Shown piece by piece: positions 25,188-34,001 of a stretch of 64,000 bases of DNA. Numbering within the stretch: the first letter of the stretch is position 1; each line of letters opens with the position of its first letter. Under the pieces are notes generated by a model. That model was not told the DNA's origin. It made no database searches and saw only the letters and a list, made by a program, of their open reading frames with translations. The translations under genes and the position numbers were made by a program. Source of the stretch: Plantimonas leprariae (GTDB taxonomy: Bacteria; Pseudomonadota; Alphaproteobacteria; Rhizobiales; Rhizobiaceae); NCBI RefSeq assembly GCF_008802405.1, contig NZ_VZDO01000015.1:62001-126000 (forward strand). Direction: 5' to 3'.

Positions 25188-26450
25188 ATGAGCGAAACGG
25201 CGACGGCCCCCCGGCGGCCGCGGGTGGCGATCGTGCTGAAAGGCTATCCGCGCCTCTCGGAAACCTTCATCGCGCAGGAGATCCTCGGGCTGAAGCGGCT
25301 CGGGTGCCCGGTGCATCTCGTCTCGCTGCGCTGGCCGACCGACGAGCGCGAGCATCCGGTCCACGCCGAGATCGCGGAAGCGCCGAACTACCTGCCGGAA
25401 TATCTCTACCAGGAGCCGCTGCGCGTCGTCCGGTCCTGGTGGCAGGCGCGGCGGCTTCCCGGCTACCGCGCCGCGCGCCGCATGTTCCTCGCCGACTGGC
25501 GGCGCGACCGAACGCCGAACCGCGGCCGACGCTGGGGGCAGGCGATGGTGCTGGCGAGCGAGATGCCGGCCGACATCGGGCTGATCTACGCGCATTTCCT
25601 CCATACGCCGGGCTCCGTCGCGCGCTATGCCGGGCGGATGCTCGGCCTGCCCTTCGCGGTCTCGGCGCATGCCAAGGACATCTGGACGATCCCCGACTGG
25701 GAAAAGCGCGAGAAGCTCGGCGACCTCGCCTTCCTCGTCACCTGCACCGGAGCGAACGCCGCGCACCTGCAAGGTCTCGCGCCCGAGCCTGAGCGCGTGT
25801 CGCTCGTCTATCACGGCCTCGACTTCTCGCGCTTCCCCCCGCCGCCCGTGGGAACGGAACCAAGTCGCCGCGACGGCTCGGCGGCGGGCGATCCGGTGCG
25901 ACTGCTCTCGGTCGGACGCTTCGTCGACAAGAAGGGCCATGCCGGCCTCCTCGACGCGCTGTCGCGCTGCCGGGACCTCCACTGGCGGATCGAGTTCATC
26001 GGCGGCGGCCCGCTGAAGGAGGAATTGCGCGCGGAAGCCGAACGCCTCGGCCTCGCCGACCGGGTGAGCCTTCGCGCGGCGATGGCGCAGGGCGAACTCC
26101 TCCTTCGCTACCGCGCGGCCGATCTCTTCGTGCTCAATTCCCGCATTTCCGACGACGGCGACCGCGACGGCCTGCCGAACGTCCTGATGGAAGCGCAAAG
26201 CCAACGGCTCGCCTGCCTTTCGACGCGAGTTTCCGCCGTGCCGGAGATCGTGCGCGACGGGGAAACCGGGCTGCTCGTGCCGCCCGACGATCCGGCGGCG
26301 TTGGCGGCGGCGCTCCGGCGGCTGATCCTCGACCCGGCGCTCCGAATGCGCCTCGGTGCCGCCGGCGAAACGCACCTTCGCGCCCATTTCGGTCATGCCA
26401 GCGGCGTCGAGAGCGTGTTCCAGAACATCCGGCGGGTGCTGGAGCGATGA
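25188..26450 (+). CDS. GT4-family glycosyltransferase (WcaL/colanic-acid type)
   Basis: The 420-residue GT-B enzyme opens with KGYPRLSETFIAQEILGLK, typical of WcaL/AmsK-like exopolysaccharide glycosyltransferases. The donor domain begins near residue 235 (RLLSVGRFVDKKGHAGLLDA) and has the GT4 E-x7-E region around DGLPNVLMEAQSQRLACLS. Its stop overlaps the next start (ATGA), showing tight coupling. It likely adds a hexose in assembly of a surface or intracellular glycan. Confidence 0.88.
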   Translation: MSETATAPRRPRVAIVLKGYPRLSETFIAQEILGLKRLGCPVHLVSLRWPTDEREHPVHAEIAEAPNYLPEYLYQEPLRVVRSWWQARRLPGYRAARRMFLADWRRDRTPNRGRRWGQAMVLASEMPADIGLIYAHFLHTPGSVARYAGRMLGLPFAVSAHAKDIWTIPDWEKREKLGDLAFLVTCTGANAAHLQGLAPEPERVSLVYHGLDFSRFPPPPVGTEPSRRDGSAAGDPVRLLSVGRFVDKKGHAGLLDALSRCRDLHWRIEFIGGGPLKEELRAEAERLGLADRVSLRAAMAQGELLLRYRAADLFVLNSRISDDGDRDGLPNVLMEAQSQRLACLSTRVSAVPEIVRDGETGLLVPPDDPAALAAALRRLILDPALRMRLGAAGETHLRAHFGHASGVESVFQNIRRVLER

Positions 26451-27583
26451 GGGTCGCCTTCCACGCGCCGATGAAGGCCCCGGACGACCCGGTGCCGTCC
26501 GGGGAAGGGCGCATGGCGCGGCTGTTCATGGAGGCGATTCGCCGGGCCGGTTGCGAGGTCGAACTCGCCTCGCGCTTTCGCGCCTACGAGGGCGCGGGCG
26601 ATGCCGGCCGGCAGCGCGAGATCGCGGCGGAAGGAGCGCGGGAAGCCGAGCGCCTCGTCGCGCGCTATCGCGCCCTGCGGCAAGCCGAACGGCCGGCGCT
26701 CTGGTTCACCTACCATCTCTACCACAAGGCCCCGGACCATCTCGGGCCCGCGGTCGCCGGCGCGCTCGGCATCCCCTACGTCGTCGCCGAGGCATCGCAC
26801 GCGCCGAAGCAACGGAACGGGCGCTGGGCGGCAGGCTACCACGCCGCCGAAAGTGCCATCCGCCTAGCCGACCGCATCTGGTGCATCAACCCGGTGGATC
26901 GCGCCTGCCTCCTGCCAATCGCGAAGCCGGGCGCGCTTCGCGACCTGCCGCCTTTCATCGACACCGCGCCGTTCCGGGCGGGCGACAGGGCGACGGCGCG
27001 CAGGTGGGCCGACGCCGCTTTCGGCCTCGATCCCGACGCGCCGCTGATCCTCACCGTCGCGATGATGCGCGCCGACCAGAAGCTCGAATCCTACCGCGTG
27101 CTCGCCGATGCGCTCGGTCGGGTGGAGAAGCGGCGCTGGAATGCGCTCGTCGTCGGAGACGGCCCGGCGGAAGCGGAGGTACGCCGTTCGATGCAGCCCC
27201 TTGGCGGCAGGGTCGCCTTCGCCGGCCGGCTCACTGGCGACGATCTCGTCCGCGCCTATCGCGCCGCCGACATCTACGCCTGGCCCTCGGTGAAGGAGGC
27301 GGTCGGCATGAGCTTCATCGAGGCCGCGAGCGCCGGCGTCGCGGTGGTGGCGGGGCGGTCCGGCGGCATCGATCACGTGGTGGAGGACGGCCGCACCGGG
27401 CTCGTCGTGCCGGCCGGCGACGCGGCGGTGCTGGCGGAAGGCATCGCCGTGCTCCTCGACGATCCGGCCCGCGCGCATCGCATGGGCGAAGCGGGCGCGG
27501 CCCGCGCCGTCGAGGTGAACGACGTCGAGGCCGCCGCGCGCATGCTCGCGGCGGATATCCGCCAACTCGTCGCTGCGCGCTGA
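26447..27583 (+). CDS. GT4-family glycosyltransferase
   Basis: The 378-residue GT-B protein has a donor-site segment MSFIEAASAGVAVVAGRSGG and GRTGLVVPAGD, characteristic of GT4. The acceptor half is shorter and less conserved (MRVAFHAPMKAPDDPVPSGE). It overlaps the previous gene by 4 bases and the following phosphatase gene by 1 base (TGATG). It is probably the second hexose transferase of the pathway. Confidence 0.87.
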   Translation: MRVAFHAPMKAPDDPVPSGEGRMARLFMEAIRRAGCEVELASRFRAYEGAGDAGRQREIAAEGAREAERLVARYRALRQAERPALWFTYHLYHKAPDHLGPAVAGALGIPYVVAEASHAPKQRNGRWAAGYHAAESAIRLADRIWCINPVDRACLLPIAKPGALRDLPPFIDTAPFRAGDRATARRWADAAFGLDPDAPLILTVAMMRADQKLESYRVLADALGRVEKRRWNALVVGDGPAEAEVRRSMQPLGGRVAFAGRLTGDDLVRAYRAADIYAWPSVKEAVGMSFIEAASAGVAVVAGRSGGIDHVVEDGRTGLVVPAGDAAVLAEGIAVLLDDPARAHRMGEAGAARAVEVNDVEAAARMLAADIRQLVAAR

Positions 27584-28158
27584 TGCCGGACTTCCTGCTT
27601 CTCCGCCATGCCGCGACGGACTGGAACGAGCGCGGCCTCATCCAGGGCCGGGCCGATGTGCCGTTGTCGCCGGCGGGGCGTGATGCCGCGAGCGGCTGGC
27701 GGCTGCCGCCCTTCGCGGCAGGCTGGACCGTCGTCGCGAGTCCGCTCGGTCGCGCCCGCGAAACGGCTGAGGCGATGGGCCTCGTCCCCCGGCTCGATCC
27801 GGCCTTCATCGAGATGGATTGGGGTGCCAGCGAAGGGCGGACGCTCGCCGAGCTTCGCGCAGAGGGGGGCGAGCCCTTCGCCGCGAACGAGGTCCGCGGC
27901 CTCGATTTCCGGTCCGAGAATGGGGAATCGCCGCGCGAGGTCGGCGCGCGCGCCCTCGAGGGATTGCGGCTGCTCGGCGGGAACAGCGCGATCGTCACCC
28001 ACAAGGGCGTCATCCGCGCGCTTCTCGCCTCCGCCACCGGCTGGGACATGCGCGGCAAGGCGCCCGTCCGTTTGCTCCCCGGCACTGCGCACCATTTTCG
28101 CTTGAACGAGGGGTTGAGCCTCGTTCAGGCCAACATTCCGCTCGGCGAGGTTTCGTGA
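27583..28158 (+). CDS. Histidine phosphatase (phosphoglycerate-mutase-like)
   Basis: The 191-residue protein opens with LLLRHAATDWNERGLIQGR, in which RHxxTxxN holds the phospho-accepting His. The second catalytic His is in VTHKGVIRAL and the acid residue in EMDWGASEGRT. The family includes phosphatases of sugar phosphates and related small molecules. Embedded between glycosyltransferase genes with 1- and 4-base overlaps, it probably dephosphorylates a sugar-phosphate intermediate of the glycan pathway. That role is inferred from context. Confidence 0.88.
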   Translation: MPDFLLLRHAATDWNERGLIQGRADVPLSPAGRDAASGWRLPPFAAGWTVVASPLGRARETAEAMGLVPRLDPAFIEMDWGASEGRTLAELRAEGGEPFAANEVRGLDFRSENGESPREVGARALEGLRLLGGNSAIVTHKGVIRALLASATGWDMRGKAPVRLLPGTAHHFRLNEGLSLVQANIPLGEVS

Positions 28159-29354
28159 AGCCAAAGGTCCTGTTCTACGTCCAGCATCTTCTCGGCGTCG
28201 GGCATCTGAAGCGCGCCGCTGCCATCGCGGCCGCGATGGGCGCTCAAGGGCTGGACGTCACCGTCGTCCACGGCGGCACGCGCGACGAGGGTATCTCCTA
28301 TCCCGGCGCGAGCGTGCATTACCTGCCCTCGGCGACGATCCGCGGCGGCGACTTTTCGACCCTCATCACCGCGAACGGCAAGCCGGCCGACGACGCCTGG
28401 CGCGACGCGCGTCGCGACGAACTGCTCGACCTTGCGGACCGCCTCCGCCCGGCGGCGGTGCTCTTCGAACTCTTTCCGTTCGGCCGACGGCAGTTCCGCT
28501 TCGAGCTCCTGCCGCTGATCGAGGCGATGCGGAACTGGACGCCCCGGCCGGCGCTCCTGTCCTCGGTGCGCGACATCCTGGTGCGGCCGGTGAAGGCCTC
28601 GCGCGAAACTGAAGCCGCCGACCTCATTCTCGCCAGCTTCGACGAGGTGCTGGTGCATGGCGACCCGGCCTTCGTGCCGTTCGAGTCGAGCTTCGGTGAG
28701 GCGAAGCGGATCGCGAGCAAGCTTCGCTACACCGGCTACGTCTCGTCGGATCTCTCGGCGCTCGCCGGCGACGCCGCCTTCGACCCGGCCGGGGAGGGGG
28801 CGGGCGAAGTCGTGGTCTCGGCCGGCGGCGGCGCGGTCGGCGCGACCCTCCTGCGTGCCGCGCTCCATGCCCGTCCGCGAAGCCGGGCGCATTCCCTCGA
28901 CTGGCAGCTGATCGCCGGACCCCGCCTCGCGCAAGGTGAGTTCGACGCGCTTCGGCACTTGGCGGAGGATGCGGACGCGGACGAAGGCGGGCGAGTGCGA
29001 GTCGAGCGGTTCCGCTCCGATTTCCAGGCGGTGCTGAAGCGGGCGGCGCTTTCGATCAGCCAGGGCGGCTACAACACCACGATCGACCTGCTGCGCGCCG
29101 GCGTTCCGGCGATCGTCGTGCCGATCGGTGCGGAAGAGGAGACCGAGCAGAACGAGCGCGCCTCGCGCCTCGCCAGCCGCGGCTTCCTCCACGTGCTGCC
29201 GGAGGCGGCGCTGGCGGAGCGGCTCGCCGGCACGATCGACGCCACTCTTGCGGACGCCCCCCGGCGCCGCGCCATGCCGGCCGCCGACTTCGCGCTCGAC
29301 GGCGCGGCGAACACCGCGCGGATCGTTGCGGAATGGGTCGCCCGGGCGCGATGA
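28155..29354 (+). CDS. Second MurG-like (GT28-type) glycosyltransferase
   Basis: The start is GTG, overlapping the phosphatase stop (GTGA). The 399-residue protein has LLGVGHLKRAAAIAAAM at the N-terminus and SISQGGYNTTIDLLRAGVP in the donor domain. It parallels the first gene of the operon (LGHLRR, GGYNTFCEML), so the two are probably distant paralogues. It contains no membrane helix. Its presence suggests that two successive sugars are added by related enzymes. Confidence 0.82.
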   Translation: MKPKVLFYVQHLLGVGHLKRAAAIAAAMGAQGLDVTVVHGGTRDEGISYPGASVHYLPSATIRGGDFSTLITANGKPADDAWRDARRDELLDLADRLRPAAVLFELFPFGRRQFRFELLPLIEAMRNWTPRPALLSSVRDILVRPVKASRETEAADLILASFDEVLVHGDPAFVPFESSFGEAKRIASKLRYTGYVSSDLSALAGDAAFDPAGEGAGEVVVSAGGGAVGATLLRAALHARPRSRAHSLDWQLIAGPRLAQGEFDALRHLAEDADADEGGRVRVERFRSDFQAVLKRAALSISQGGYNTTIDLLRAGVPAIVVPIGAEEETEQNERASRLASRGFLHVLPEAALAERLAGTIDATLADAPRRRAMPAADFALDGAANTARIVAEWVARAR

Positions 29355-30124
29355 CAGGGACAGGCTGGGGCGAAATCGGCAATCGTCTCGACCAACTCGC
29401 CGAGCTCTGCGGCGAGGTCCGCTTCTGGCTGCGCGACGACGACGCGACCGAACCCTCGGCCGCCCTCGACCGGCTGCTCGGCATCGCGGCGGAAACCGCG
29501 ACGCCGCTGGCGCTGGCGGTGGTGCCGGCCGTCGCGACGGCGGGTTTGGCCGATCGGCTCGCGGGCGAATCGCACATCACCGTGCTGCAGCACGGGATCT
29601 CGCACGCCAATCATGCGCCGCCGGGCGAGAAAAAGGCTGAACTCGGCGACCACCGGCCGGTCGACGCGGTTCTGGCGGACCTCGCCCACGGCCGCGACCG
29701 CCTCCACGCCTTTTCGCGCGTCGCGCCGATCCTCGCGCCGCCCTGGAACCGCATCGGCGTCGAAGTCGCGAAAGGGCTCGCCGGCCTCGGCTATCGGGGC
29801 CTGTCGCTCTTCACCGGCCGGAAGCCCAATCCCGTCGCGCCGGGCGTCCTGGCGGTGGATACGCATCTCGACCCGGTGGACTGGGCGGCCGGCTCGTTCA
29901 AGGGCGAGCGGGAAATGCTCCGCCTTCTGGCGGAGCGGCTCGACACGCTGATCGACGGCCGCGCCGACCCTCGCCGAGCCACCGGCATACTGACGCATCA
30001 TCTCGTCCACGACGGGGAAACCTTCACATTCCTGTCGGGTCTTCTCCGCTATCTCGCGAAACGAAAGGATTGCCGGTTTCTTTCCGCCGACGATCTTCTA
30101 GCTAAGCATCAGTCTGACTTGTGA
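29351..30124 (+). CDS. Polysaccharide-deacetylase-like protein (NodB fold), apparently cytoplasmic
   Basis: The 257-residue protein has VRFWLRDDDATEPS, where the Asp pair corresponds to the catalytic and metal Asp of NodB-type deacetylases. VLQHGISHANHAP supplies the metal histidines, LAPPWNRI is motif 3 and ILTHHLVHD is a late motif. No signal peptide or membrane helix is present, unlike chitin or peptidoglycan deacetylases that act outside the cell. The ATG overlaps the upstream stop by 4 bases; an in-frame start six codons earlier would lengthen that overlap. It may deacetylate an amino-sugar intermediate in the cytoplasm. Confidence 0.82.
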   Translation: MTGTGWGEIGNRLDQLAELCGEVRFWLRDDDATEPSAALDRLLGIAAETATPLALAVVPAVATAGLADRLAGESHITVLQHGISHANHAPPGEKKAELGDHRPVDAVLADLAHGRDRLHAFSRVAPILAPPWNRIGVEVAKGLAGLGYRGLSLFTGRKPNPVAPGVLAVDTHLDPVDWAAGSFKGEREMLRLLAERLDTLIDGRADPRRATGILTHHLVHDGETFTFLSGLLRYLAKRKDCRFLSADDLLAKHQSDL

Positions 30125-30146
30125 GGCCGCAAGCGAAGATGGACGA

Positions 30147-32810
30147 ATGAGCGACCTCCTGCGCGTCGAGGATCTGACGGTCGAGTTCAAGGTGCCGGCC
30201 GGAACGACCCGCGCCGTCTCGAACCTGTCGTTCCGGATCGAGCCGGGCAAGACCGTCGCGGTGGTCGGCGAGTCGGGCTCCGGCAAATCGGTCACGGCGC
30301 AGGCCATCCTCGGCATCCTCCCGGTGATCGCCCGCCGCCGCTCCGGCCGCATCCTGTTTCGCGACGGGAACGGCCCGGAGATCGACCTCGCCAGCCTGAA
30401 GCCCCGTTCGGAGAAGTACGCCGCCATCCGGGGCGGGCGAATCTCGATGATTTTCCAGGAGCCGACGACCTCGTTCTCGGCGCTCCACACGATCGGCTCG
30501 CAGATCGGCGAAGTGCTGAAGCTGCACGAGGGCGCCGACGACAAACAAGCGCGCGAGGCGACGATCCGGGCGCTCGGCGAGGTCGGCTTCAAGAACCCCG
30601 AGCGCTCGGTCGACGCCTATCCGTTCGAACTGTCCGGCGGGCTCTGCCAGCGCGCGATGATCGCGATGGCGATGATCTGCAAGCCGGCGCTCCTCATCGC
30701 CGACGAGCCGACCACCGCGCTCGACGTCACCGTCCAGGCCGAGATCCTGAAGCTGATGCGCCAGCTTCAGGAGCGGAACGGCACGGCGATCCTCTTGATC
30801 GCGCACGATCTCGGCGTCGTCGCCAACATGGCCGACGAGATGGTGGTGGTCTACCACGGCGAGGTGATGGAAAGCGGCCCGGCGCGCGAGCTCTTCGCTG
30901 CGCCGAAGCACCCCTATCTCAAGGCGCTGCTCCACGCCGTGCCGCGCATCGGCATGAAGCCGGGCGAGCGCCTGACGCCAGTGCGCGAGATTTCGGTCGA
31001 CCTGTCGAAGGCCGGCCGGCACCGGCCGGCGGAGGCGCGCTGCCCGGTCGGCGAGCCGCTGGTGAAGCTGCGCGGCCTCGCCAAGGGCTTCACCAACCGC
31101 AGCGAGACGCGCTGGCTGAAGCGGAAAGGCTCAGGCCCCGTCGCGATGGCCGTCAACGGCGTCGACCTCGACATCCGGCGCGGCGAATGCCTCGGCCTCG
31201 TCGGCGAATCCGGCTGCGGCAAGACCACGCTGTCGAAGATGGTGGTGCGCACGGTTCCGGCCGACGAGGGCACCGTCGAGATGCAGGGCAAGGGCGGCGC
31301 GGAGGACGTGCTGGCGCTCGGCGGCGAGGCGCTCCGGCACTGGCGCACCCGCGTGCAGTACGTGTTCCAGAATCCCTATTCGGCGCTCAATCCGCGCATG
31401 ACGGTCGGCGCGATCATCGCCGAGCCGCTGCAGATCCACGAATACGGGGACCATAAGGCGCGCAAGGCCCGCGTCGCCGAACTGCTGACGCTGGTCGGGC
31501 TCGATGCCTCGTACATGAACCGCTACCCGCACTCCTTCTCCGGCGGGCAGCGGCAGCGCATCGGCATCGCGCGGGCGCTGGCGCTCGACCCGGAACTGAT
31601 CATCTTCGACGAGCCGGTCTCGGCGCTCGACGTGTCGATCCAGGCGCAGATCCTGAACCTTCTGCGCGACCTGAAGTCGGCGCTCGGCCTCACCTACCTG
31701 TTCATTTCCCACAACCTCGCGGTGGTGGACTACCTCGCCGACCGGATCGCGGTGATGGCATCCGGCCGGCTGGTCGAGCTCGCGCCGCGCGAGGAGCTGT
31801 TCCGCAACCCGCGCCATCCCTACACCAGGGCATTGATGGCGGCGGTACCGCAACCGGACCCGAACCGCCGGCTCGACTTCTCCAAGGTCAGCCTGTCCCG
31901 CCAGTCCGCGCCGGACGCCTGGGGAGCGCCCTTCGCGCCGGACGAGCGCGGCGAGCCGCACTGGATCGGGATCGGTCCGGACCATTACGTCCGCGCCCAC
32001 GAGGTGCCGCCCGTCGCCGACCTCGGCGGCCGGACCCCGGAGGAGCACCGCGAGATCGCGCTCTCGCTCGCGACCGATCCGGTAGGAGAAGCGGTCGCGC
32101 ATCTCGACTTCGAGAGCGGTACGCTGGACGGCTGGTCGACGCGCCGCCTGGCCGGGCCGCATTCGGCGCAGGTGCAGGACGTGGTGGCGCGCGTCGGCGC
32201 GAAGAGCTGCCGCTTCGAGCTGCGGCCCGACGAGCGCGTCAGCCAGGGCCACCGCGCGGAACTGCGCGACTGGTACAATGCGCCGCTGGAGGCCGAGACC
32301 TGGTACGGCTTCGCGACGCTTCTGCCGGAGGACTTCGCGCCGCCGCTCGGCACCGGCATCGTCCTGGCGCAGTGGCACGATCAGGCGAAACTCGGCGAGC
32401 CTTCCGGCAAGCCGCCGCTCGCCTTGCGCTTCCGCGACGGGCGCCTGCGCTTCACCGGCGCCTTCGACGACGTCGCCTCGGCGAACCCGGCGAAGACCCA
32501 CGTCTTCCACGAAATGGCTGCGCCGCTCGGGCAGTGGATGGATTTCGTCTTCCGCATCCGCTGGTCGCGAACCGGAGATGCGGCGATCGAGGCGTTCCTG
32601 AACGGCCGGCCGCTGTTCAATTTCTGGGGGCCGCTCGGCTACCGCAACGAGGAACAGGCCCCCTATTTCAAGTTGGGGCTCTATGCCAGCGGGCCGATCG
32701 ACGGACCGCTCGTCGCCTATCACGACAACTACAGCCGCGGCTCCTCCTTTGCGGAAGTGGATCCGTCGGTTTCGCACGGAGTCGCCGCCGTCGTTCCGGA
32801 GCCGGCGTGA
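30147..32810 (+). CDS. Fused double ABC ATPase (DppD-DppF type) with C-terminal polysaccharide-lyase-like domain
   Basis: The 887-residue protein has three parts. ATPase 1 spans residues 1-270, with Walker A GESGSGKS near 40, an unusual signature [10 protein letters not shown] near 161 and Walker [12 protein letters not shown]. ATPase 2 spans about 305-580, with GESGCGKTT near 353, [15 protein letters not shown] near 466 and [12 protein letters not shown] linker leads to residues 650-870, a beta-jelly-roll domain like heparin lyase I/PF14099, with [40 protein letters not shown] and [12 protein letters not shown]. The reading frame is continuous, with no sign of frameshift. A lyase or lectin-like domain on a cytoplasmic ATPase is odd and suggests oligosaccharide sensing or processing on import. 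Confidence 0.9.
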   Translation: MSDLLRVEDLTVEFKVPAGTTRAVSNLSFRIEPGKTVAVVGESGSGKSVTAQAILGILPVIARRRSGRILFRDGNGPEIDLASLKPRSEKYAAIRGGRISMIFQEPTTSFSALHTIGSQIGEVLKLHEGADDKQAREATIRALGEVGFKNPERSVDAYPFELSGGLCQRAMIAMAMICKPALLIADEPTTALDVTVQAEILKLMRQLQERNGTAILLIAHDLGVVANMADEMVVVYHGEVMESGPARELFAAPKHPYLKALLHAVPRIGMKPGERLTPVREISVDLSKAGRHRPAEARCPVGEPLVKLRGLAKGFTNRSETRWLKRKGSGPVAMAVNGVDLDIRRGECLGLVGESGCGKTTLSKMVVRTVPADEGTVEMQGKGGAEDVLALGGEALRHWRTRVQYVFQNPYSALNPRMTVGAIIAEPLQIHEYGDHKARKARVAELLTLVGLDASYMNRYPHSFSGGQRQRIGIARALALDPELIIFDEPVSALDVSIQAQILNLLRDLKSALGLTYLFISHNLAVVDYLADRIAVMASGRLVELAPREELFRNPRHPYTRALMAAVPQPDPNRRLDFSKVSLSRQSAPDAWGAPFAPDERGEPHWIGIGPDHYVRAHEVPPVADLGGRTPEEHREIALSLATDPVGEAVAHLDFESGTLDGWSTRRLAGPHSAQVQDVVARVGAKSCRFELRPDERVSQGHRAELRDWYNAPLEAETWYGFATLLPEDFAPPLGTGIVLAQWHDQAKLGEPSGKPPLALRFRDGRLRFTGAFDDVASANPAKTHVFHEMAAPLGQWMDFVFRIRWSRTGDAAIEAFLNGRPLFNFWGPLGYRNEEQAPYFKLGLYASGPIDGPLVAYHDNYSRGSSFAEVDPSVSHGVAAVVPEPA

Positions 32811-33973
32811 GCCTTCCGACGCCGCGCGTGCTCGCCGTCCGGGCGACGCTGGACGACAGCGAGGCCTTGCGCGAGGCATTGCGCAGGGTGGACGCGGACG
32901 GTGCCGAATGGCTGATGCTGCTGGATTCCGGCGAAGCGCCGAGCGAGGCCGCGAGCCTGCGCGCCGCGCCGGCCCTGCCTCTGTTCGACGCCGTGTTCGG
33001 CGGGCTGGAGACCGCACGGGGCTTGTGGAGGCCTTCGCGGCTCGCCTTCGACGAAGCCGAGCGGCTGCCGCATGCGCTGCTCAACTGGTGGGTGGGCGAG
33101 CCGCGCTTCCTGCGGGCAGCGACGCTGCGGAACCTGCTTGAGGACGGTTCCGGGGAGGGACGCATCGCGCGGCTGTTCCGGTTGTGGGCGACCGCCCGCT
33201 GCATCAAGCTCGCTGCGCCGCTGGTGATCGCTGAAACGGAACCGGCGGCCGGGTTGACGGAGGCCGAGCGGGGAGAGGTGTTGCGGAGGCTGGAGGAACG
33301 TCCCGCCTTCCTGCCGATCCCCTATGGTGATCGCATCTGGCGCGTGCCCTATACCGGCCGCAACGCCGGCATCGAGCGCGACCAGACGCGCGGGGTCTTC
33401 TTCGAGGCGGCCGAACTCGAATACGTGAAGGCCCGCGTCGGCACGGGAGTGCGCGTCGTGGATGTCGGGGCCAATACCGGCAATCATACGGTGTTCTTCG
33501 CCGGCCCGATGCGGGCGGCGTCCGTCCTGCCGTTCGAGCCTCTCCCGCAGGCGGCGGCGACGCTGCGGCTGGCGGTTGAGGCGAACGGCTTCGCGAACGT
33601 CGATCTGTCGATGCTCGGACAGGGCGTCGGCGCGGAGCCGGCCCGCATGCATGCGGTGGTCTCCGAAGGCGGCGGGCTCGGCGCGACGCGTCTCGAAGCG
33701 GGCGGGGAGGGGGGCGTCCCGGTGGTGCGTCTCGACGACATTTTGACCGAGCCGCCCGGCTTTCTGAAGATCGACGTCGAAGGCATGGAACTCGACGTCC
33801 TTCGCGGTGCGTCGGAGACCATCGCCCGGGCGAGGCCGCCGATCTTCGTCGAGGTGGCGGAGCGGAACACCGGCGCTTTTCTCGACTGGCTGGAGCTTGC
33901 CTCCTACCGGATCGAGCGCATCTTCTCCGACAAAGGTCATGCCAACTATCTGATCGCGCCGCTGGATTCGTGA
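32807..33973 (+). CDS. FkbM-family methyltransferase
   Basis: The start is GTG, overlapping the ATPase stop as GTGA. The 388-residue protein has an N-terminal region of about 185 residues of unknown function. The C-terminal FkbM methyltransferase domain follows: SAM motif VVDVGANTGNHTVFFAGP near residue 218, FEPLPQAAATLRLAVEANG, and FLKIDVEGMELDVLRGA. Members methylate sugars or other hydroxyl groups in natural-product and exopolysaccharide pathways. Its place between the ATPase and the binding protein genes of an ABC importer is unusual and ties methylation to the imported or assembled glycan. Confidence 0.88.
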   Translation: MSLPTPRVLAVRATLDDSEALREALRRVDADGAEWLMLLDSGEAPSEAASLRAAPALPLFDAVFGGLETARGLWRPSRLAFDEAERLPHALLNWWVGEPRFLRAATLRNLLEDGSGEGRIARLFRLWATARCIKLAAPLVIAETEPAAGLTEAERGEVLRRLEERPAFLPIPYGDRIWRVPYTGRNAGIERDQTRGVFFEAAELEYVKARVGTGVRVVDVGANTGNHTVFFAGPMRAASVLPFEPLPQAAATLRLAVEANGFANVDLSMLGQGVGAEPARMHAVVSEGGGLGATRLEAGGEGGVPVVRLDDILTEPPGFLKIDVEGMELDVLRGASETIARARPPIFVEVAERNTGAFLDWLELASYRIERIFSDKGHANYLIAPLDS

Positions 33974-34001
33974 TGGACCGGCGGATGGGAGGCGAGAGAC
34001 G

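Noticed and set aside
30147-32810. Possible frameshift or assembly error joining the ABC ATPase to the lyase-like domain
   Set aside because: The frame is open throughout, the linker has normal codon use and the next gene is coupled to the end of the lyase-like domain by a GTGA overlap.
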